A stretch of 64,000 bases of DNA from Blastococcus aggregatus (GTDB lineage: Bacteria > Actinomycetota > Actinomycetes > Mycobacteriales > Geodermatophilaceae): contig NZ_OBQI01000002.1 of NCBI RefSeq assembly GCF_900221005.1, forward strand, positions 682,001 through 746,000, read 5' to 3'. A model generated the notes under the pieces. That model had not been told where the DNA came from and ran no database searches. It was given only the letters and a program-made list of their open reading frames with translations. A program made the translations under genes and the position numbers. Positions 1-9,140 of the stretch are shown here, one piece after another; the first letter of the stretch is position 1; every line of letters starts with the position of its first letter.

Positions 1-418
1 TGATGCCCATCGAACGGGCGGTGCCGGCGATGATCCGCTCGGCCTGGTCGAGGTCGTTGGCGTTGAGGTCGACCATCTTGGTGGTGGCGATCTCGCGGAC
101 CTGGTCACGGGTGACCGTGGCGACCTTGGTCTTGTGCGGCTCGCCCGAGCCCTTCTCGACACCAGCGGCCTTGAGCAGCATGCGCGCGGCCGGCGGCGTC
201 TTGGTGACGAAGGTGAACGACCGGTCCTCGAAGACCGAGATCTCGACCGGGACCACGTCGCCGCGCTGCGACTCCGTGGCGGCGTTGTAGGCCTTGCAGA
301 ACTCCATGATGTTGACGCCGTGCTGGCCGAGCGCCGGACCGACGGGCGGGGCGGGGGTGGCCGCACCGGCCTTGATCTGGAGCTTGATGACCGCGGTCAA
401 CCGCTTCCTGGGGGGCAT
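1..418 (-). CDS. rplK: 50S ribosomal protein L11 (3' end cut by window edge)
   Basis: L11 binds the GTPase-associated region of 23S rRNA together with L10/L12. About 139 codons are visible; the family is about 142-144 residues, so only the last few residues lie beyond base 1. Visible family motifs include [19 protein letters not shown] near residues 25-43 and [20 protein letters not shown] near the end. The ATG at 418 is preceded by GAAGGAAG, a good ribosome-binding site. It follows nusG on the same strand after 43 bases, the standard secE-nusG-rplK order. rplA presumably follows outside the window. Confidence 0.97.
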   Translation of the reverse strand, partial: MPPRKRLTAVIKLQIKAGAATPAPPVGPALGQHGVNIMEFCKAYNAATESQRGDVVPVEISVFEDRSFTFVTKTPPAARMLLKAAGVEKGSGEPHKTKVATVTRDQVREIATTKMVDLNANDLDQAERIIAGTARSMGI

Positions 419-461
419 GACTTCCTTCTATCGGTGGTGGATCAGCTGGCGCCGCTGGGCG

Positions 462-1331
462 TCAGATCTTGCTGACCTGGTTGAACGACAGCTCGACGGG
501 CGTCTCGCGGCCGAAGATGGAGACCAGCACCTGCAGCTTCTGCTGCTCGGCGTTGATCTCGTTGATCGTGGCGGGCAGGGTCGCGAACGGCCCGTCCATC
601 ACGGTGACCGACTCGCCGACCTCGAAGTCCACGAGAGCGGCCGGCGCAGCGGCAGCGGGTGCCGCGTCGCCGCCGGCGGTGCGGGCGGCCTGCGGGGCGG
701 TGGCCGGGACGAGGATCTTGACGACCTCGTCGAGGGTCAGCGGCGAGGGCTTGGACGTCGCGCCGACGAACCCGGTGACGCCGGGGGTGTTGCGCACGGC
801 GCCCCACGACTCGTCGTTGAGCTCCATGCGCACCAGCAGGTAGCCCGGCAGCACCTTGCGGTTGACCTGCGCGCGCTTGCCGTTCTTGATCTCGGTGACC
901 TCCTCGGTGGGCACCTCGATCTGGTAGATGTAGTCCTCCACGTCGAGGGACTGGATGCGCGCCTCGAGGTTGGTCTTCACCTTGTTCTCGTAGCCGGCGT
1001 AGCTGTGCACGACGTACCAGTCGCCGGGGGCGATCCGCAGCGCCTTCTTCATGGCCTCGGCCGGGTCCTCGTCCTCCGGCTCCTCGGCCGCGACGGGCTC
1101 CTCGGCGGCGACCGGCTCCTCGGCGGCGACGGGGGACTCCTCGGCGGCGTCGGCCTCCGGGTTCTCGGCGTCGAGCTCGAGGTCGGCGGTGTCGCTGGAG
1201 CCCTCGGCTGCGCCGGTCTCACCGGCGCCGGTCTCGACGTCGGCGGTGCCGCGCGCCTCGAGGCGGGCGTCGTCCAGGTCGATGCCTTCGACCGAGCTGT
1301 CGCGCTCGTCGGGCTCGCGGGGGTCTGTCAC
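462..1331 (-). CDS. nusG: Transcription termination/antitermination protein NusG
   Basis: NusG links RNA polymerase to Rho or to the leading ribosome. The 289-residue product is about 100 residues longer than E. coli NusG because of an acidic, alanine-rich N-terminal tail (residues 1-105) that includes repeated AAEEPV units; such tails are usual in actinobacteria. The NGN domain begins near residue 110 ([20 protein letters not shown]). The KOW domain is at the C-terminus ([19 protein letters not shown]). A GTG start at 1331 is supported by an upstream AAGGAAGAG. It lies between secE and rplK. Confidence 0.97.
   Translation of the reverse strand: MTDPREPDERDSSVEGIDLDDARLEARGTADVETGAGETGAAEGSSDTADLELDAENPEADAAEESPVAAEEPVAAEEPVAAEEPEDEDPAEAMKKALRIAPGDWYVVHSYAGYENKVKTNLEARIQSLDVEDYIYQIEVPTEEVTEIKNGKRAQVNRKVLPGYLLVRMELNDESWGAVRNTPGVTGFVGATSKPSPLTLDEVVKILVPATAPQAARTAGGDAAPAAAAPAALVDFEVGESVTVMDGPFATLPATINEINAEQQKLQVLVSIFGRETPVELSFNQVSKI
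1078..1131. repeat. 18-bp tandem repeat inside nusG
   Basis: Three consecutive 18-base units (GGCTCCTCGGCSGCGACS on the plus strand) encode repeated AAEEPV hexapeptides in the disordered acidic tail of NusG. The units differ at only a few bases, suggesting recent slippage. Confidence 0.8.
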
Positions 1332-1371
1332 AGAGATCTCTTCCTTGTCGGATGGGCGGGCGGGGCGGAGG

Positions 1372-1887
1372 TCAGCCGAAGACGGCGATCACGCCCCGGG
1401 AGAAGAGCAGGTCCATCCCGGCCACCAGCGCGACCATGACCGCCATGAAGACGATCACCACGGTCGTGTAGGTGATCAGCTCACGGCGGCCCGGCCAGAT
1501 GACCTTGCGCAGCTCGGCGATCACCTCCCGCAGGAAGCGGCCGATGGAACGCTTCTGGCGGATCTGCTCGGCGCGGGCCCGCTCGGCCTCGGCGCGCGAG
1601 CGGGTGCCTCCACCGACGCCCGCGGCGGTGCGGGCGGCGCGGCGTGAACCGGCCTCCGCGGGCTCGTCGTCGTCCTCGCCGGCGGTGATCCGACCGCCCC
1701 GGCGGCGGGCCGGGGTCGTGACGACCTTGTCCTCGTCGGACGCGGCGTCGGCAGCCACGGCATCCTCGGCCGCCTCGAGCTCGGCGGCGTCGTCGACGCC
1801 CGGAGCCTCGCGGTCGAGCTGCTCGTCGGTCAGCTCGGCGTCGGGGACGTCGGGGGTGTCGTCCCCGCGTTCCGGCTTCTCGCTCAC
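1372..1887 (-). CDS. secE: Preprotein translocase subunit SecE
   Basis: SecE is the essential small subunit that clamps SecY in the inner-membrane translocon. The first ~110 of 171 residues are an acidic, charged extension. The conserved core follows ([20 protein letters not shown]) and then one transmembrane helix ([20 protein letters not shown]). Actinobacterial SecE often carries such an N-terminal extension. The GTG start at 1887 is preceded by a GCGAGG-type site. It lies 40 bases ahead of nusG and directly downstream of tRNA-Trp. Confidence 0.95.
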   Translation of the reverse strand: MSEKPERGDDTPDVPDAELTDEQLDREAPGVDDAAELEAAEDAVAADAASDEDKVVTTPARRRGGRITAGEDDDEPAEAGSRRAARTAAGVGGGTRSRAEAERARAEQIRQKRSIGRFLREVIAELRKVIWPGRRELITYTTVVIVFMAVMVALVAGMDLLFSRGVIAVFG

Positions 1888-1954
1888 TGCGCCTCGCTCG
1901 CCTCGTGGTGGGTGCCGTCCCCGGCGGGGGCGGTCGGCCGTGCCTGGTCTGTCG

Positions 1955-2030
<76 letters not shown>

Positions 2031-2296
2031 AGAGCCCGGCCCCCGGGACATCGAGAGCCCGGACCGGACCCGGGACCGTCCACCTCACCACGGCAGCCAC
2101 GACCTCGGGAGGTTCCGGGGCACGCCGGTGGCGGGGTCGACCACCCCAGGGCCGCCAGTGTACGGGACTGCGGAGGGCCGAGGCCAACCTGCCCGGACGC
2201 CGGATGCGGACGTGCCCGGAGGGCGGATGCGGACGTTCCCCGGAAGCGCTGCGGGCGGCCCGCTCACGACGCCCCGACCTTTGACACGATAGGGGC
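2031..2296. other. Intergenic region between tRNA-Trp and aminotransferase
   Basis: This 266-base divergent spacer carries no convincing gene. It holds two copies of CGGATGCGGACGT at 2201-2213 and 2224-2236 (period 23). A TTGACACGATAGGGG stretch directly abuts the aminotransferase start and may contain its promoter; the assignment is weak. Confidence 0.4.
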
Positions 2297-3553
2297 ATGA
2301 CCGCCGTGTCTCCGGACTCGCCCATCCCGTCGTCCTCCGAGCTACCGCCCGCCCGGCGGCGCATCTCCCGTCGCATCGCGGGGATCGCCGAATCGGCCAC
2401 CCTCGCCGTCGACGCCAAGGCGAAGGCGCTCAAGGCGGCGGGCAAGCCGGTGATCGGTTTCGGCGCCGGGGAACCGGACTTCCCGACCCCGGACTACATC
2501 GTCGAGGCCGCGATCGCCGCGGCCCGCCAGCCGGCGATGCACCGGTACACTCCGGCCGGCGGCCTGCCGGCGCTCAAGGACGCCATCGTCGCCAAGACCG
2601 CCCGCGACTCCGGCCTCCAGGTGACCCCGGCCCAGGTGCTGGTCACCAACGGCGGCAAGCAGGCGGTCTACGAAGCGCTGGCCACGATGCTCGACCCGGG
2701 CGACGAGGTGCTGCTCCCCGCGCCCTACTGGACCACCTACCCCGAGGCGATCCGCCTGGCCGGCGGCGTCCCGGTGCCGGTCGTGGCCGACGAGCAGAGC
2801 GGCTACCTGGTGTCGGCCGCCCAGCTGGAGGCCGCCCGCACCCCGCGCACCAAGGTGCTCCTGTTCTGCTCGCCGTCGAACCCGACCGGAGCGGTCTACC
2901 CGCTCGAGCAGGTGGAGGAGATCGGCCGCTGGGCGCTGGACGCCGGGCTCTGGGTGCTCACCGACGAGATCTACGAGCACCTGACCTACGGCGGGGTGAC
3001 CGCCCCCTCCATGCCCGTCGTCGTCCCGGAGCTCGCCGACCGCTGCGTCGTGGTGAACGGCGTGGCCAAGACCTACGCGATGACCGGCTGGCGGGTGGGC
3101 TGGATCGTCGGCCCCGCGGACGTGGTCAAGGCCGCGACCAACCTCCAGTCGCACGCCACCTCCAACGTCGCCAACGTCTCGCAGGCCGCAGCGGTGGCCG
3201 CGCTCACCGGCGACCTCTCGGCCGTGGCCACCATGCGTGAGGCCTTCGACCGGCGGCGGAAGCTGATCGTCTCGATGCTCCGCGAGATCCCCGGGGTCGC
3301 CTGCCCCGAGCCGCAGGGCGCCTTCTACGTCTACCCGTCGGTGAAGGGGCTGCTCGGCCGGTCGATCGGTGGCCGCACGGCGAACTCCAGCATCGAGCTG
3401 GCCGAGCTGATCCTCGAGCTCGCCGAGGTCGCGGTCGTCCCGGGCGAGGCCTTCGGCACCCCGGGCTACCTGCGCCTGTCCTACGCGCTCGGGGACGACG
3501 ACCTGGTCGAGGGCGTCACCCGGATGCAGCGGCTGCTCACCAGCGCCGACTAG
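2297..3553 (+). CDS. aspC: Pyridoxal-phosphate aspartate/aromatic aminotransferase
   Basis: A class I/II fold-type I aminotransferase of 418 residues, the usual length plus a short 25-residue N-terminal extension. Visible motifs: [17 protein letters not shown] (substrate/cofactor pocket), [19 protein letters not shown] (PLP-phosphate and Asn contacts), and [15 protein letters not shown], whose lysine forms the Schiff base with PLP. A C-terminal LRLSYALG carries the substrate-carboxylate arginine. The likely reaction is aspartate plus 2-oxoglutarate to oxaloacetate plus glutamate; substrate range cannot be fixed from sequence. It is the only plus-strand gene in the first 9 kb. No clear ribosome-binding site precedes the ATG. 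Confidence 0.9.
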   Translation: MTAVSPDSPIPSSSELPPARRRISRRIAGIAESATLAVDAKAKALKAAGKPVIGFGAGEPDFPTPDYIVEAAIAAARQPAMHRYTPAGGLPALKDAIVAKTARDSGLQVTPAQVLVTNGGKQAVYEALATMLDPGDEVLLPAPYWTTYPEAIRLAGGVPVPVVADEQSGYLVSAAQLEAARTPRTKVLLFCSPSNPTGAVYPLEQVEEIGRWALDAGLWVLTDEIYEHLTYGGVTAPSMPVVVPELADRCVVVNGVAKTYAMTGWRVGWIVGPADVVKAATNLQSHATSNVANVSQAAAVAALTGDLSAVATMREAFDRRRKLIVSMLREIPGVACPEPQGAFYVYPSVKGLLGRSIGGRTANSSIELAELILELAEVAVVPGEAFGTPGYLRLSYALGDDDLVEGVTRMQRLLTSAD

Positions 3554-4971
3554 CCGCCGGCCAGGGCCCCGGCCCCGGTGAGGACGTCGAGGGCCTCGGG
3601 CAGGTCGCCCAGGGCCTCGGCGACGTCATCGGGGTCGGCGATGCTCCACGCGGTGGCCTGGACGTAGCAGCGCACCGCGGCATCGAACGCCTCCGCGCCG
3701 GCCTGCTGCCGCGCCTCGAGCAGCGCTGCGCCGCCCTTGCCGTAGACGCGGGCGGTGTACTGGCGCTGGTTGCGGAAGTCGTCCATGGCGGCGCCGACGT
3801 CGCCCACGACGCCGAGGGCCCGCTCGAGGTCCTCGGCGGACGCGGGATGCACCACGGCCTCGGCCCAGGTCGCGAAGGCCTCGTCCAGCCAGGGATCGCG
3901 GAACTGCGAGTTCCCGACCATCCCGTAGAACCACATGTGGGCGACCTCGTGGACCAGCACCTCCCGGCTGGGCGAGGCCTGCAGGATCGAACCGGGGTAC
4001 TCGATGCCGCCGCCGTAGTCGGGCAGCTGCGGCACGGTGAGCGTTCCGTAGGGGAACGGGCCGAGGAACTCCTCCAGGTCCGCGATCGCCTCGACCGTCG
4101 CGTCGGCGAGCTCGTCGGCGGTGGGCTCCGCACCGGCGAGGGCGCCGGTGGTCACCCGGATCCCGGCGGGCGTGGTCCGCTCGGCGGTCGCGAACCGGCC
4201 CACCGCGACGCTGACGTCCCGGGCCGCCGGCTCGGTCGAGGTCCAGGTCCGGCGTCCCTCGCCGTCCACGGGCGTCGGCGCCGCCTGGTCGCCGGTCATC
4301 AGCACGGTGAGGCCGGCGGGTGCCGAGACGCGCACCGTCGTGTCGGCGGCGGGGCTGGTCGTGGTCTCGCCGGAGACGGCCACGTACGGGTCCCGTGCCC
4401 AGCCGGCACCCGGCTCCCACGCGAGGAGCGGGAACCCGCTGGCCCACCAGGAGACGCCGTCGGTGGCGCCGACCCGGTCGAAGCCGCCCGAGCCGACGGT
4501 GAGCGTGAAGTCCAGCTCCACCTCGGTGCTCTCCCCCGCCGCCAGCGGCTCGTCGAGCGTCACGACGTAGCCGCCGTCGGCTCCGGGCGCACCGAACGAC
4601 TCGTACCCGGAGCCGGCGACGTCGTCGCCGCGGACCTCGTCCACGACGAGCCGGGAACCGGCCTCGGCGAGCTCGGGACCGTTGGGCACCAGCCGGAACA
4701 CGAGCTCGCCGACCTCGCGGTCGGGGGTGAAGACGACGGTCTCCGTGCCGGTGACGGTGCGCAGGTCGTCGGCCAGCCGGAAGTCCAGCGCGACGACCGG
4801 CCGGTCCGGGTCGGGCTCGGTGCGCTCGGTGCACGCGCCGTCGTCGCCGCGGGCAGCGGACGGCGGAGCTGACGACGCCGTCGGTGCAGTGCGGGTGTCG
4901 GCGAAGGACGTGCAGCCGGTCAGGACGAGCCCGGCGACGGACAACGCCGCGAGCCGCCGCGACCCCGTCAT
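3550..4971 (-). CDS. M1-family (gluzincin) metallopeptidase lipoprotein
   Basis: A 473-residue exported peptidase. The N-terminus ([10 protein letters not shown]) is a lipoprotein signal peptide with the lipid-modified Cys near residue 20, so the enzyme should be tethered outside the membrane. The zinc site is complete: HEVAH, then Glu 18 residues later in DPWLDEAF. Upstream, GGGIEYPGS corresponds to the G-x-M-E-N exopeptidase loop, with the usual MEN changed to IEY. The length is about half that of PepN aminopeptidases; it lacks the large C-terminal helical domain. It overlaps the end of aspC by four bases (convergent) and its ATG overlaps the stop of hadB as ATGA, so it is probably co-transcribed with hadAB. 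Confidence 0.88.
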   Translation of the reverse strand: MTGSRRLAALSVAGLVLTGCTSFADTRTAPTASSAPPSAARGDDGACTERTEPDPDRPVVALDFRLADDLRTVTGTETVVFTPDREVGELVFRLVPNGPELAEAGSRLVVDEVRGDDVAGSGYESFGAPGADGGYVVTLDEPLAAGESTEVELDFTLTVGSGGFDRVGATDGVSWWASGFPLLAWEPGAGWARDPYVAVSGETTTSPAADTTVRVSAPAGLTVLMTGDQAAPTPVDGEGRRTWTSTEPAARDVSVAVGRFATAERTTPAGIRVTTGALAGAEPTADELADATVEAIADLEEFLGPFPYGTLTVPQLPDYGGGIEYPGSILQASPSREVLVHEVAHMWFYGMVGNSQFRDPWLDEAFATWAEAVVHPASAEDLERALGVVGDVGAAMDDFRNQRQYTARVYGKGGAALLEARQQAGAEAFDAAVRCYVQATAWSIADPDDVAEALGDLPEALDVLTGAGALAGG

Positions 4972-5396
4972 GCCAGGCGGACGACGGCGCGCGCCAGGGA
5001 GAGCACCTTCTCGCCGGCGCTGCCGACGGCGAGGTCGACGCGGACCCGGCCCTCGTCCAGCAGCGCGGCGACGGTGCCCCGGACGGTCAGCTCGGCTCCG
5101 GCGTCGTCGTCCGGGACGACGACCGGCCGGCCGAAGCGCACCTGGAACTCGACGAGCGCGGCGGGATCGCCCGTCCAGCCGGTGACCGCGCGCCCGGCCA
5201 GCGCCATGGTGAACATGCCGTGGGCGATGACGCCCGGCAGTCCGACCTCGGTGGCCACCCGCTCGTTCCAGTGGATCGGGTTGAAGTCGCCGGAGGCGCC
5301 GGCGTAGCGGACCAGGTCGGCCCGGGTGATCCGGTAGCGCTGCTCGGGGAGCTCGGTGCCGACCTCGACGTCCGCGAGGCGCACGACGGCGCTCAT
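4968..5396 (-). CDS. hadB: MaoC-type (3R)-hydroxyacyl-ACP dehydratase, HadB-like subunit
   Basis: A 142-residue hot-dog fold protein with the hydratase-2 motif ASGDFNPIHWNE, which supplies the catalytic Asp and His, followed by LPGVIAHGMFTMAL. In mycobacteria HadB is the catalytic subunit of the FAS-II dehydratases HadAB and HadBC. Its ATG overlaps the stop of hadA (ATGA), consistent with a heterodimer made from one message. No hadC follows; the next gene is a peptidase. Confidence 0.88.
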   Translation of the reverse strand: MSAVVRLADVEVGTELPEQRYRITRADLVRYAGASGDFNPIHWNERVATEVGLPGVIAHGMFTMALAGRAVTGWTGDPAALVEFQVRFGRPVVVPDDDAGAELTVRGTVAALLDEGRVRVDLAVGSAGEKVLSLARAVVRLA

Positions 5397-5833
5397 GCCC
5401 GCGCCACCAGCATCGACGTCGCCGTGCAGACGGCCTCGCCGTCCTCGGTGGCCAGGTCCACGCGGGCGGTGAGCAGGTCGTTGCCGGCGACGGTGCGGGC
5501 CGCGTCGATCGTCGTCGTCGCGATCAGCCGGTCACCGGCCCGGATGGGGCGGTGGTGGGCGAACCGCTGCTCGCCGTGCACCACCCGGCCGTAGTCGATC
5601 GCGACGTCGGGGTCGTCCAGCACGACCATCGCCGCCTCGAGGCTCACCACGATGGCGAAGGTGGGCGGTGCGATGACGTCGGGATGACCGGCGGCGCGGG
5701 CGGCCTCCGCGTCGCGGTACAGCGGCGAGGGATCACCGACCGCGGTGGCGAACTCGGCGATCTTCGCGCGGCCGACCTCGTAGACGGCGGAGGGCGGGTA
5801 GCTGCGCCCGACCAGTGCCCGGTCCAGCGCCAT
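5393..5833 (-). CDS. hadA: FAS1-type dehydratase, HadA-like subunit
   Basis: A 146-residue partner of the downstream hydratase. It begins GRSYPPSAVYEVGRAKIAEF and has AVGDPSPLYRDAEAARAAGH followed by VIAPPTFAIV, which is characteristic of the non-catalytic, acyl-chain-binding HadA family (MaoC_dehydrat_N). It lies directly downstream of rpmG, the order also seen in mycobacteria (rpmG-hadA-hadB-hadC), so it is likely transcribed with rpmG. Confidence 0.88.
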   Translation of the reverse strand: MALDRALVGRSYPPSAVYEVGRAKIAEFATAVGDPSPLYRDAEAARAAGHPDVIAPPTFAIVVSLEAAMVVLDDPDVAIDYGRVVHGEQRFAHHRPIRAGDRLIATTTIDAARTVAGNDLLTARVDLATEDGEAVCTATSMLVARA

Positions 5834-5866
5834 GCTCCCGCCCTCTCGCGTCGTCGACCGGCTGGG

Positions 5867-6031
5867 TCAGCGGGTCTCGCGGTGCAGCGTGTGCTTGCGC
5901 TCGCGCGGGCAGTACTTCATCAGCTCGAGCCGGTCGGGGTCGTTCCGCCGGTTCTTGCGGGTGATGTAGTTGCGGTTCTTGCAGTCCTGGCAGGCCAGGG
6001 TGATCTTCGGACGGACATCGGTGGCTGCCAT
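5867..6031 (-). CDS. rpmG: 50S ribosomal protein L33 (zinc-ribbon form, one Cys missing)
   Basis: A 54-residue protein too short for many gene finders: [14 protein letters not shown] at the start and [18 protein letters not shown] later are diagnostic of L33. The zinc-binding form normally has two CxxC pairs. Here the first pair is present (C14, C17), but the second is C41-P-R-E44, with Glu in place of the fourth Cys. The ATG at 6031 is preceded by TAGGAG at a good distance. It lies between the tRNA-Met/tRNA-Thr pair and hadA. Confidence 0.96.
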   Translation of the reverse strand: MAATDVRPKITLACQDCKNRNYITRKNRRNDPDRLELMKYCPRERKHTLHRETR

Positions 6032-6135
6032 GGAGTGCTCCTAGCCTTGTGGGTCAGGACCCGGATCCGGATCCTGCTGTCGCGCCGGCTGGGCCGACGT
6101 GACGACGGACCCCGGAGTGCGGGGTCCGTCGGGAG

Positions 6136-6209
6136 TAGCGGTGACCGGACTTGAACCGGTGACACAGCGATTATGAGCCGCTTGCTCTACCAGGCTGAGC
6201 TACACCGCC
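6136..6209 (-). tRNA. trnM: tRNA-Met (CAT anticodon, elongator type)
   Basis: Minus-strand cloverleaf with acceptor GGCGGTG/CACCGCT, D arm GCTC...GAGC, anticodon loop CTCATAA with anticodon CAT, T loop TTCAAGT. The normal first acceptor pairing (a G-U pair) argues against an initiator tRNA. No CCA is encoded. Confidence 0.95.
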
Positions 6210-6267
6210 GGGACGACCTGCGGCCCGGTCTCGCGACTGGACCGGTAGGTCAGCTTACGTGTTCCAG

Positions 6268-6340
6268 AGCCCCTTTACGGAATCGAACCGTAGACCTTCT
6301 CCTTACCATGGAGACGCTCTGCCGACTGAGCTAAAGGGGC
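6268..6340 (-). tRNA. trnT: tRNA-Thr (GGT anticodon)
   Basis: Minus-strand cloverleaf with acceptor GCCCCTT/AAGGGGC, D arm GCTC...GAGC, anticodon stem TCTCC/GGAGA around anticodon GGT, T loop TTCGATT. No CCA is encoded. It is paired with tRNA-Met 58 bases downstream. Confidence 0.96.
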
Positions 6341-6408
6341 GTGCTCGAAAGCCTCGACGACTGTACCTCGCGCGCTCCCGGGCGCTCGCGAGGGGGTACC
6401 CCGGCGCG

Positions 6409-8940
6409 TCAGCCGCGGACGAACAGCCGCCGGTGCGCCGCGCCGGGGGCCGCCGACCGCACGCCGGTGCGCGCCAGGAGCCAGTTCTCCAGCCGGTCGT
6501 CGGGCAGCGGCCGGCTGACGAGGAAGCCCTGCAGCTTGTCGCAGCCCATCTCGGTGAGCAGGTTGCGGGTCATCTCGTCCTCGACCCCCTCGGCGACCAC
6601 GCGCAGCCCCAGGTTGTGGGCCAGTTCGATGATCGAGCGGGCGATGAACGACTCGCCTTGGCTGGTGGACATGCCGAGCACGAAGGACTTGTCGATCTTG
6701 ACCTCGTCGATGGGCAGCTGCCGGAGCTGGGACAGCGACGAGTAGCCGGTGCCGAAGTCGTCCATCGACAGCCGCAGGCCGAGGTCGTGCAGGTCGGCCA
6801 GCACCGTGCTGTCGCGGACCGAGTCGTCGACCACGCTCCCCTCGGTCAGCTCCAGCGTCAGCAGTTCGCCCGGCACGCCGTGCCGCTGCAGGGCGCCGCG
6901 CACGCGGGTGACGAGATCGGGCTCGGTCAGGCAGTGCACCGAGAGGTTGACCGCGACCGACAGCGCGATGTCCTGGTCCAGCCAGCGCCGGCAGCGGGCC
7001 AGCGCCAGGTCGAGGACGTGGTCGGTGACGGCGCCGATCCGGCCGATCTGCTCGGCCAGGGGGATGAAGTCGTCCGGCGAGATCGAGCCGTACCGCGGAT
7101 GGGCCCACCGCACGAGCGTCTCCACCGAGACGATGTCCGAGGACTGCGCGTCGATGATCGGCTGGAAGACCACGCTGATCTGGCCGTCGGCCATGGCCTG
7201 CTCGATCTCGGTGCCCAGCTGCAGCCGGCGCAGGCTCTGCTGGTCGAGGACCGGGTGGTAGGTGGCCACGCCGCCGGAGTCGGAGGCGGCGAGGAGGGCG
7301 ACGTCGGCCCGCTGCATCAGGGTGCCCGACTCGGTGCCGTGCACGGGTGCGGAGGCGACGCCGATGGTGAGCGTGACCTCCAGGTCCAGGCCGGCGACCC
7401 GGACGCGCGTGGCGGCGGCCTCCCGCAGCCGGCGCGCGGCGCGCTCGGTGGCGGCCAGGGAGAGCCCGGGCAGCAGGACGGCGAAGCGCTCGCCCTCCAT
7501 GCGGGCGAGCAGCGCCTGCGGCGGGGCGTGCTCGCGCAGCAGCCCGGCGGTCACCAGCAGCAGCTCGTCGCTGGCCGCGTGGCCCAGGGTGTCGGTGACC
7601 TCGGTGTAGTTGCCCAGCGCCGCGAGGATGAGCCCGGCACGGCCGCCGGCCGGGTCGGCGGCGAGCAGCGCGTCGATCTCGGCCGCGAGCCGCTGCCGGT
7701 TGGGCAACCCGGTGAGGCGGTCGTGGTCGGCGTCGTAGCGGATCTGGGTGAGCAGCTGCTGGTGCCGGATGGCGGCGTTGACGTGGGTCAGCATCGAGTC
7801 GAGCGCGACGCGGTCGCTGTCCGCGAAGGAGACGACGGCGCTGCGCCGGTCGCAGACCTCCAGGTAGCCGGGCTCGCCGGCGGCGGTCGCGAGCGGCGCC
7901 GCCAGCAGCTCGGTGACGCCACGGCGGGCGAGGCCGGCCGCCTGCTCCTCGTCGGCGTGCGCCAGGGAGATCAGCACCGGCCCGCCGGCAGCGGCGACCG
8001 CACGCCGGAAGACGTCGTCGGGGTCGCCCGGGCCGTCGTACCAGGCCGCGTCGTCCTCGGCGGTGACGACCAGCCTCGGCGGCTCGTCGAGGTAGGGCGG
8101 CAGCCACATCGCCACCCGCTCGGCGTTGAGCAGCTCCTGGACGGCGGCGACGATCTGGCGGGTGCCCGTCTCGTCGGGGGTGACCTGCTCGACCCGGCGG
8201 GCGAAGTCGTAGACGCGCTGGACGCTGTGGCCCCGGCGCGTGACGGCGCCGAAGTGGCGGTACAGCAGCGCGAGGGCGACCAGCAGCGGCGCCAGCAGGA
8301 GCCAGGCCCAGCCGGTGACGCCGATCAGCAGCAGCGCGGCCAGTCCGACGATGACCGCGACCGGGCCGACGAGGAAGACCGGGACCAGGAGGCTGGTCCA
8401 CAGCGAGCGGCCGGGGTAGCCCTGGGTGGCGGTGATGGCGCCGGCGAACAGCAGCGCTCCCAGCCCGTCGGCCACGAGGACCGCGACCAGGTAGGAGATC
8501 CAGGTGGCCGGGGAGGTCAGCTCGCCCACCGGCAGCAGGGAGAGCACGGCGACGGCGGCGCAGACCTCGAGGACCCCCACCGCCAGCGTGTAGACGCCCT
8601 GAGGGCGCGGGAAGCGCTGGACGAGCAGGACGATGGCGACGGCCACCGCGCGGGCGATCGCCGCCCAGGCGCCGCCGACCTCGACCAGCGCGACCACGAT
8701 GGCGAGCTCGCTGGCCGAGAAGGAGAAGGCCTGCCGGCGGAACTCGAAGTGCAGGTGGATCGACTCGGCCGCGACGAGGGACAGGAACACGGCCACGAGC
8801 GCGACCACGGAGACCGTCAGCGGCTGGGTCACGAGCACGACCAGCATCACCGGGACGGCCAGCGCCACGCCGAGAGCGGCGACGGTCGAGGGCGCGCGGA
8901 AGGCCCGTCGGGGCGTCGCTCGAACGTCCTGCTCGGGCAC
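6409..8940 (-). CDS. Membrane GAF-GGDEF-EAL cyclic-di-GMP phosphodiesterase (degenerate GGDEF)
   Basis: An approximately 843-residue signalling protein. About residues 20-255 are hydrophobic helices; 265-410 look GAF-like; a GGDEF-type domain follows (DHDRLTGLPNRQRLAAEI); residues 580-830 form an EAL domain. The cyclase signature reads MEGERF rather than GGDEF, so cyclase activity is doubtful. The EAL domain keeps its metal and catalytic residues: E in ETLVRW, N in VNLS, ELTE, DDFGTGYS, KIDKSF, AEGVE, QGFLVSRPLP. It therefore probably hydrolyses c-di-GMP. The start is uncertain: GTG at 8940 has AGGTG just upstream, and TTG at 8952 is an alternative. A YajQ-type c-di-GMP-binding protein is encoded 3.6 kb away. 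Confidence 0.9.
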   Translation of the reverse strand: MPEQDVRATPRRAFRAPSTVAALGVALAVPVMLVVLVTQPLTVSVVALVAVFLSLVAAESIHLHFEFRRQAFSFSASELAIVVALVEVGGAWAAIARAVAVAIVLLVQRFPRPQGVYTLAVGVLEVCAAVAVLSLLPVGELTSPATWISYLVAVLVADGLGALLFAGAITATQGYPGRSLWTSLLVPVFLVGPVAVIVGLAALLLIGVTGWAWLLLAPLLVALALLYRHFGAVTRRGHSVQRVYDFARRVEQVTPDETGTRQIVAAVQELLNAERVAMWLPPYLDEPPRLVVTAEDDAAWYDGPGDPDDVFRRAVAAAGGPVLISLAHADEEQAAGLARRGVTELLAAPLATAAGEPGYLEVCDRRSAVVSFADSDRVALDSMLTHVNAAIRHQQLLTQIRYDADHDRLTGLPNRQRLAAEIDALLAADPAGGRAGLILAALGNYTEVTDTLGHAASDELLLVTAGLLREHAPPQALLARMEGERFAVLLPGLSLAATERAARRLREAAATRVRVAGLDLEVTLTIGVASAPVHGTESGTLMQRADVALLAASDSGGVATYHPVLDQQSLRRLQLGTEIEQAMADGQISVVFQPIIDAQSSDIVSVETLVRWAHPRYGSISPDDFIPLAEQIGRIGAVTDHVLDLALARCRRWLDQDIALSVAVNLSVHCLTEPDLVTRVRGALQRHGVPGELLTLELTEGSVVDDSVRDSTVLADLHDLGLRLSMDDFGTGYSSLSQLRQLPIDEVKIDKSFVLGMSTSQGESFIARSIIELAHNLGLRVVAEGVEDEMTRNLLTEMGCDKLQGFLVSRPLPDDRLENWLLARTGVRSAAPGAAHRRLFVRG

Positions 8941-9086
8941 TCTCACCTGCAATCCGCGGGGTGGATGGGCGCGCAGAGGCTAGCAACGGAGACGCCTCTC
9001 ACACCCTCGTTCGGCCCGCGCCGCGACCCGAAAGGGTCACAGTCGCGCCGCTCACCCCGGGAAACCGCAGGCCACCCCCGGAAACG

Positions 9087-9124
9087 CCGCAGGGCAGCCG
9101 GTCTGCCGACCGGCTGCCCTGCGG
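9087..9124 (-). terminator. Strong hairpin terminator after the micropeptide
   Basis: A perfect 17-bp stem (CCGCAGGGCAGCCGGTC and its complement) with a TGCC loop begins 16 bases after the stop of the RGIKWS micropeptide. On the minus strand it is followed by CGTTTCC. It would separate the micropeptide transcript from the EAL gene downstream. Confidence 0.85.
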
Positions 9125-9140
9125 GAAAGAACTGAGGGGA

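Noticed and set aside
6259..9135. Very long plus-strand reading frame opposite the EAL gene
   Set aside because: Arg/Gln/His-rich shadow frame of the kind expected opposite high-GC coding DNA; it also runs through two tRNA-proximal regions.
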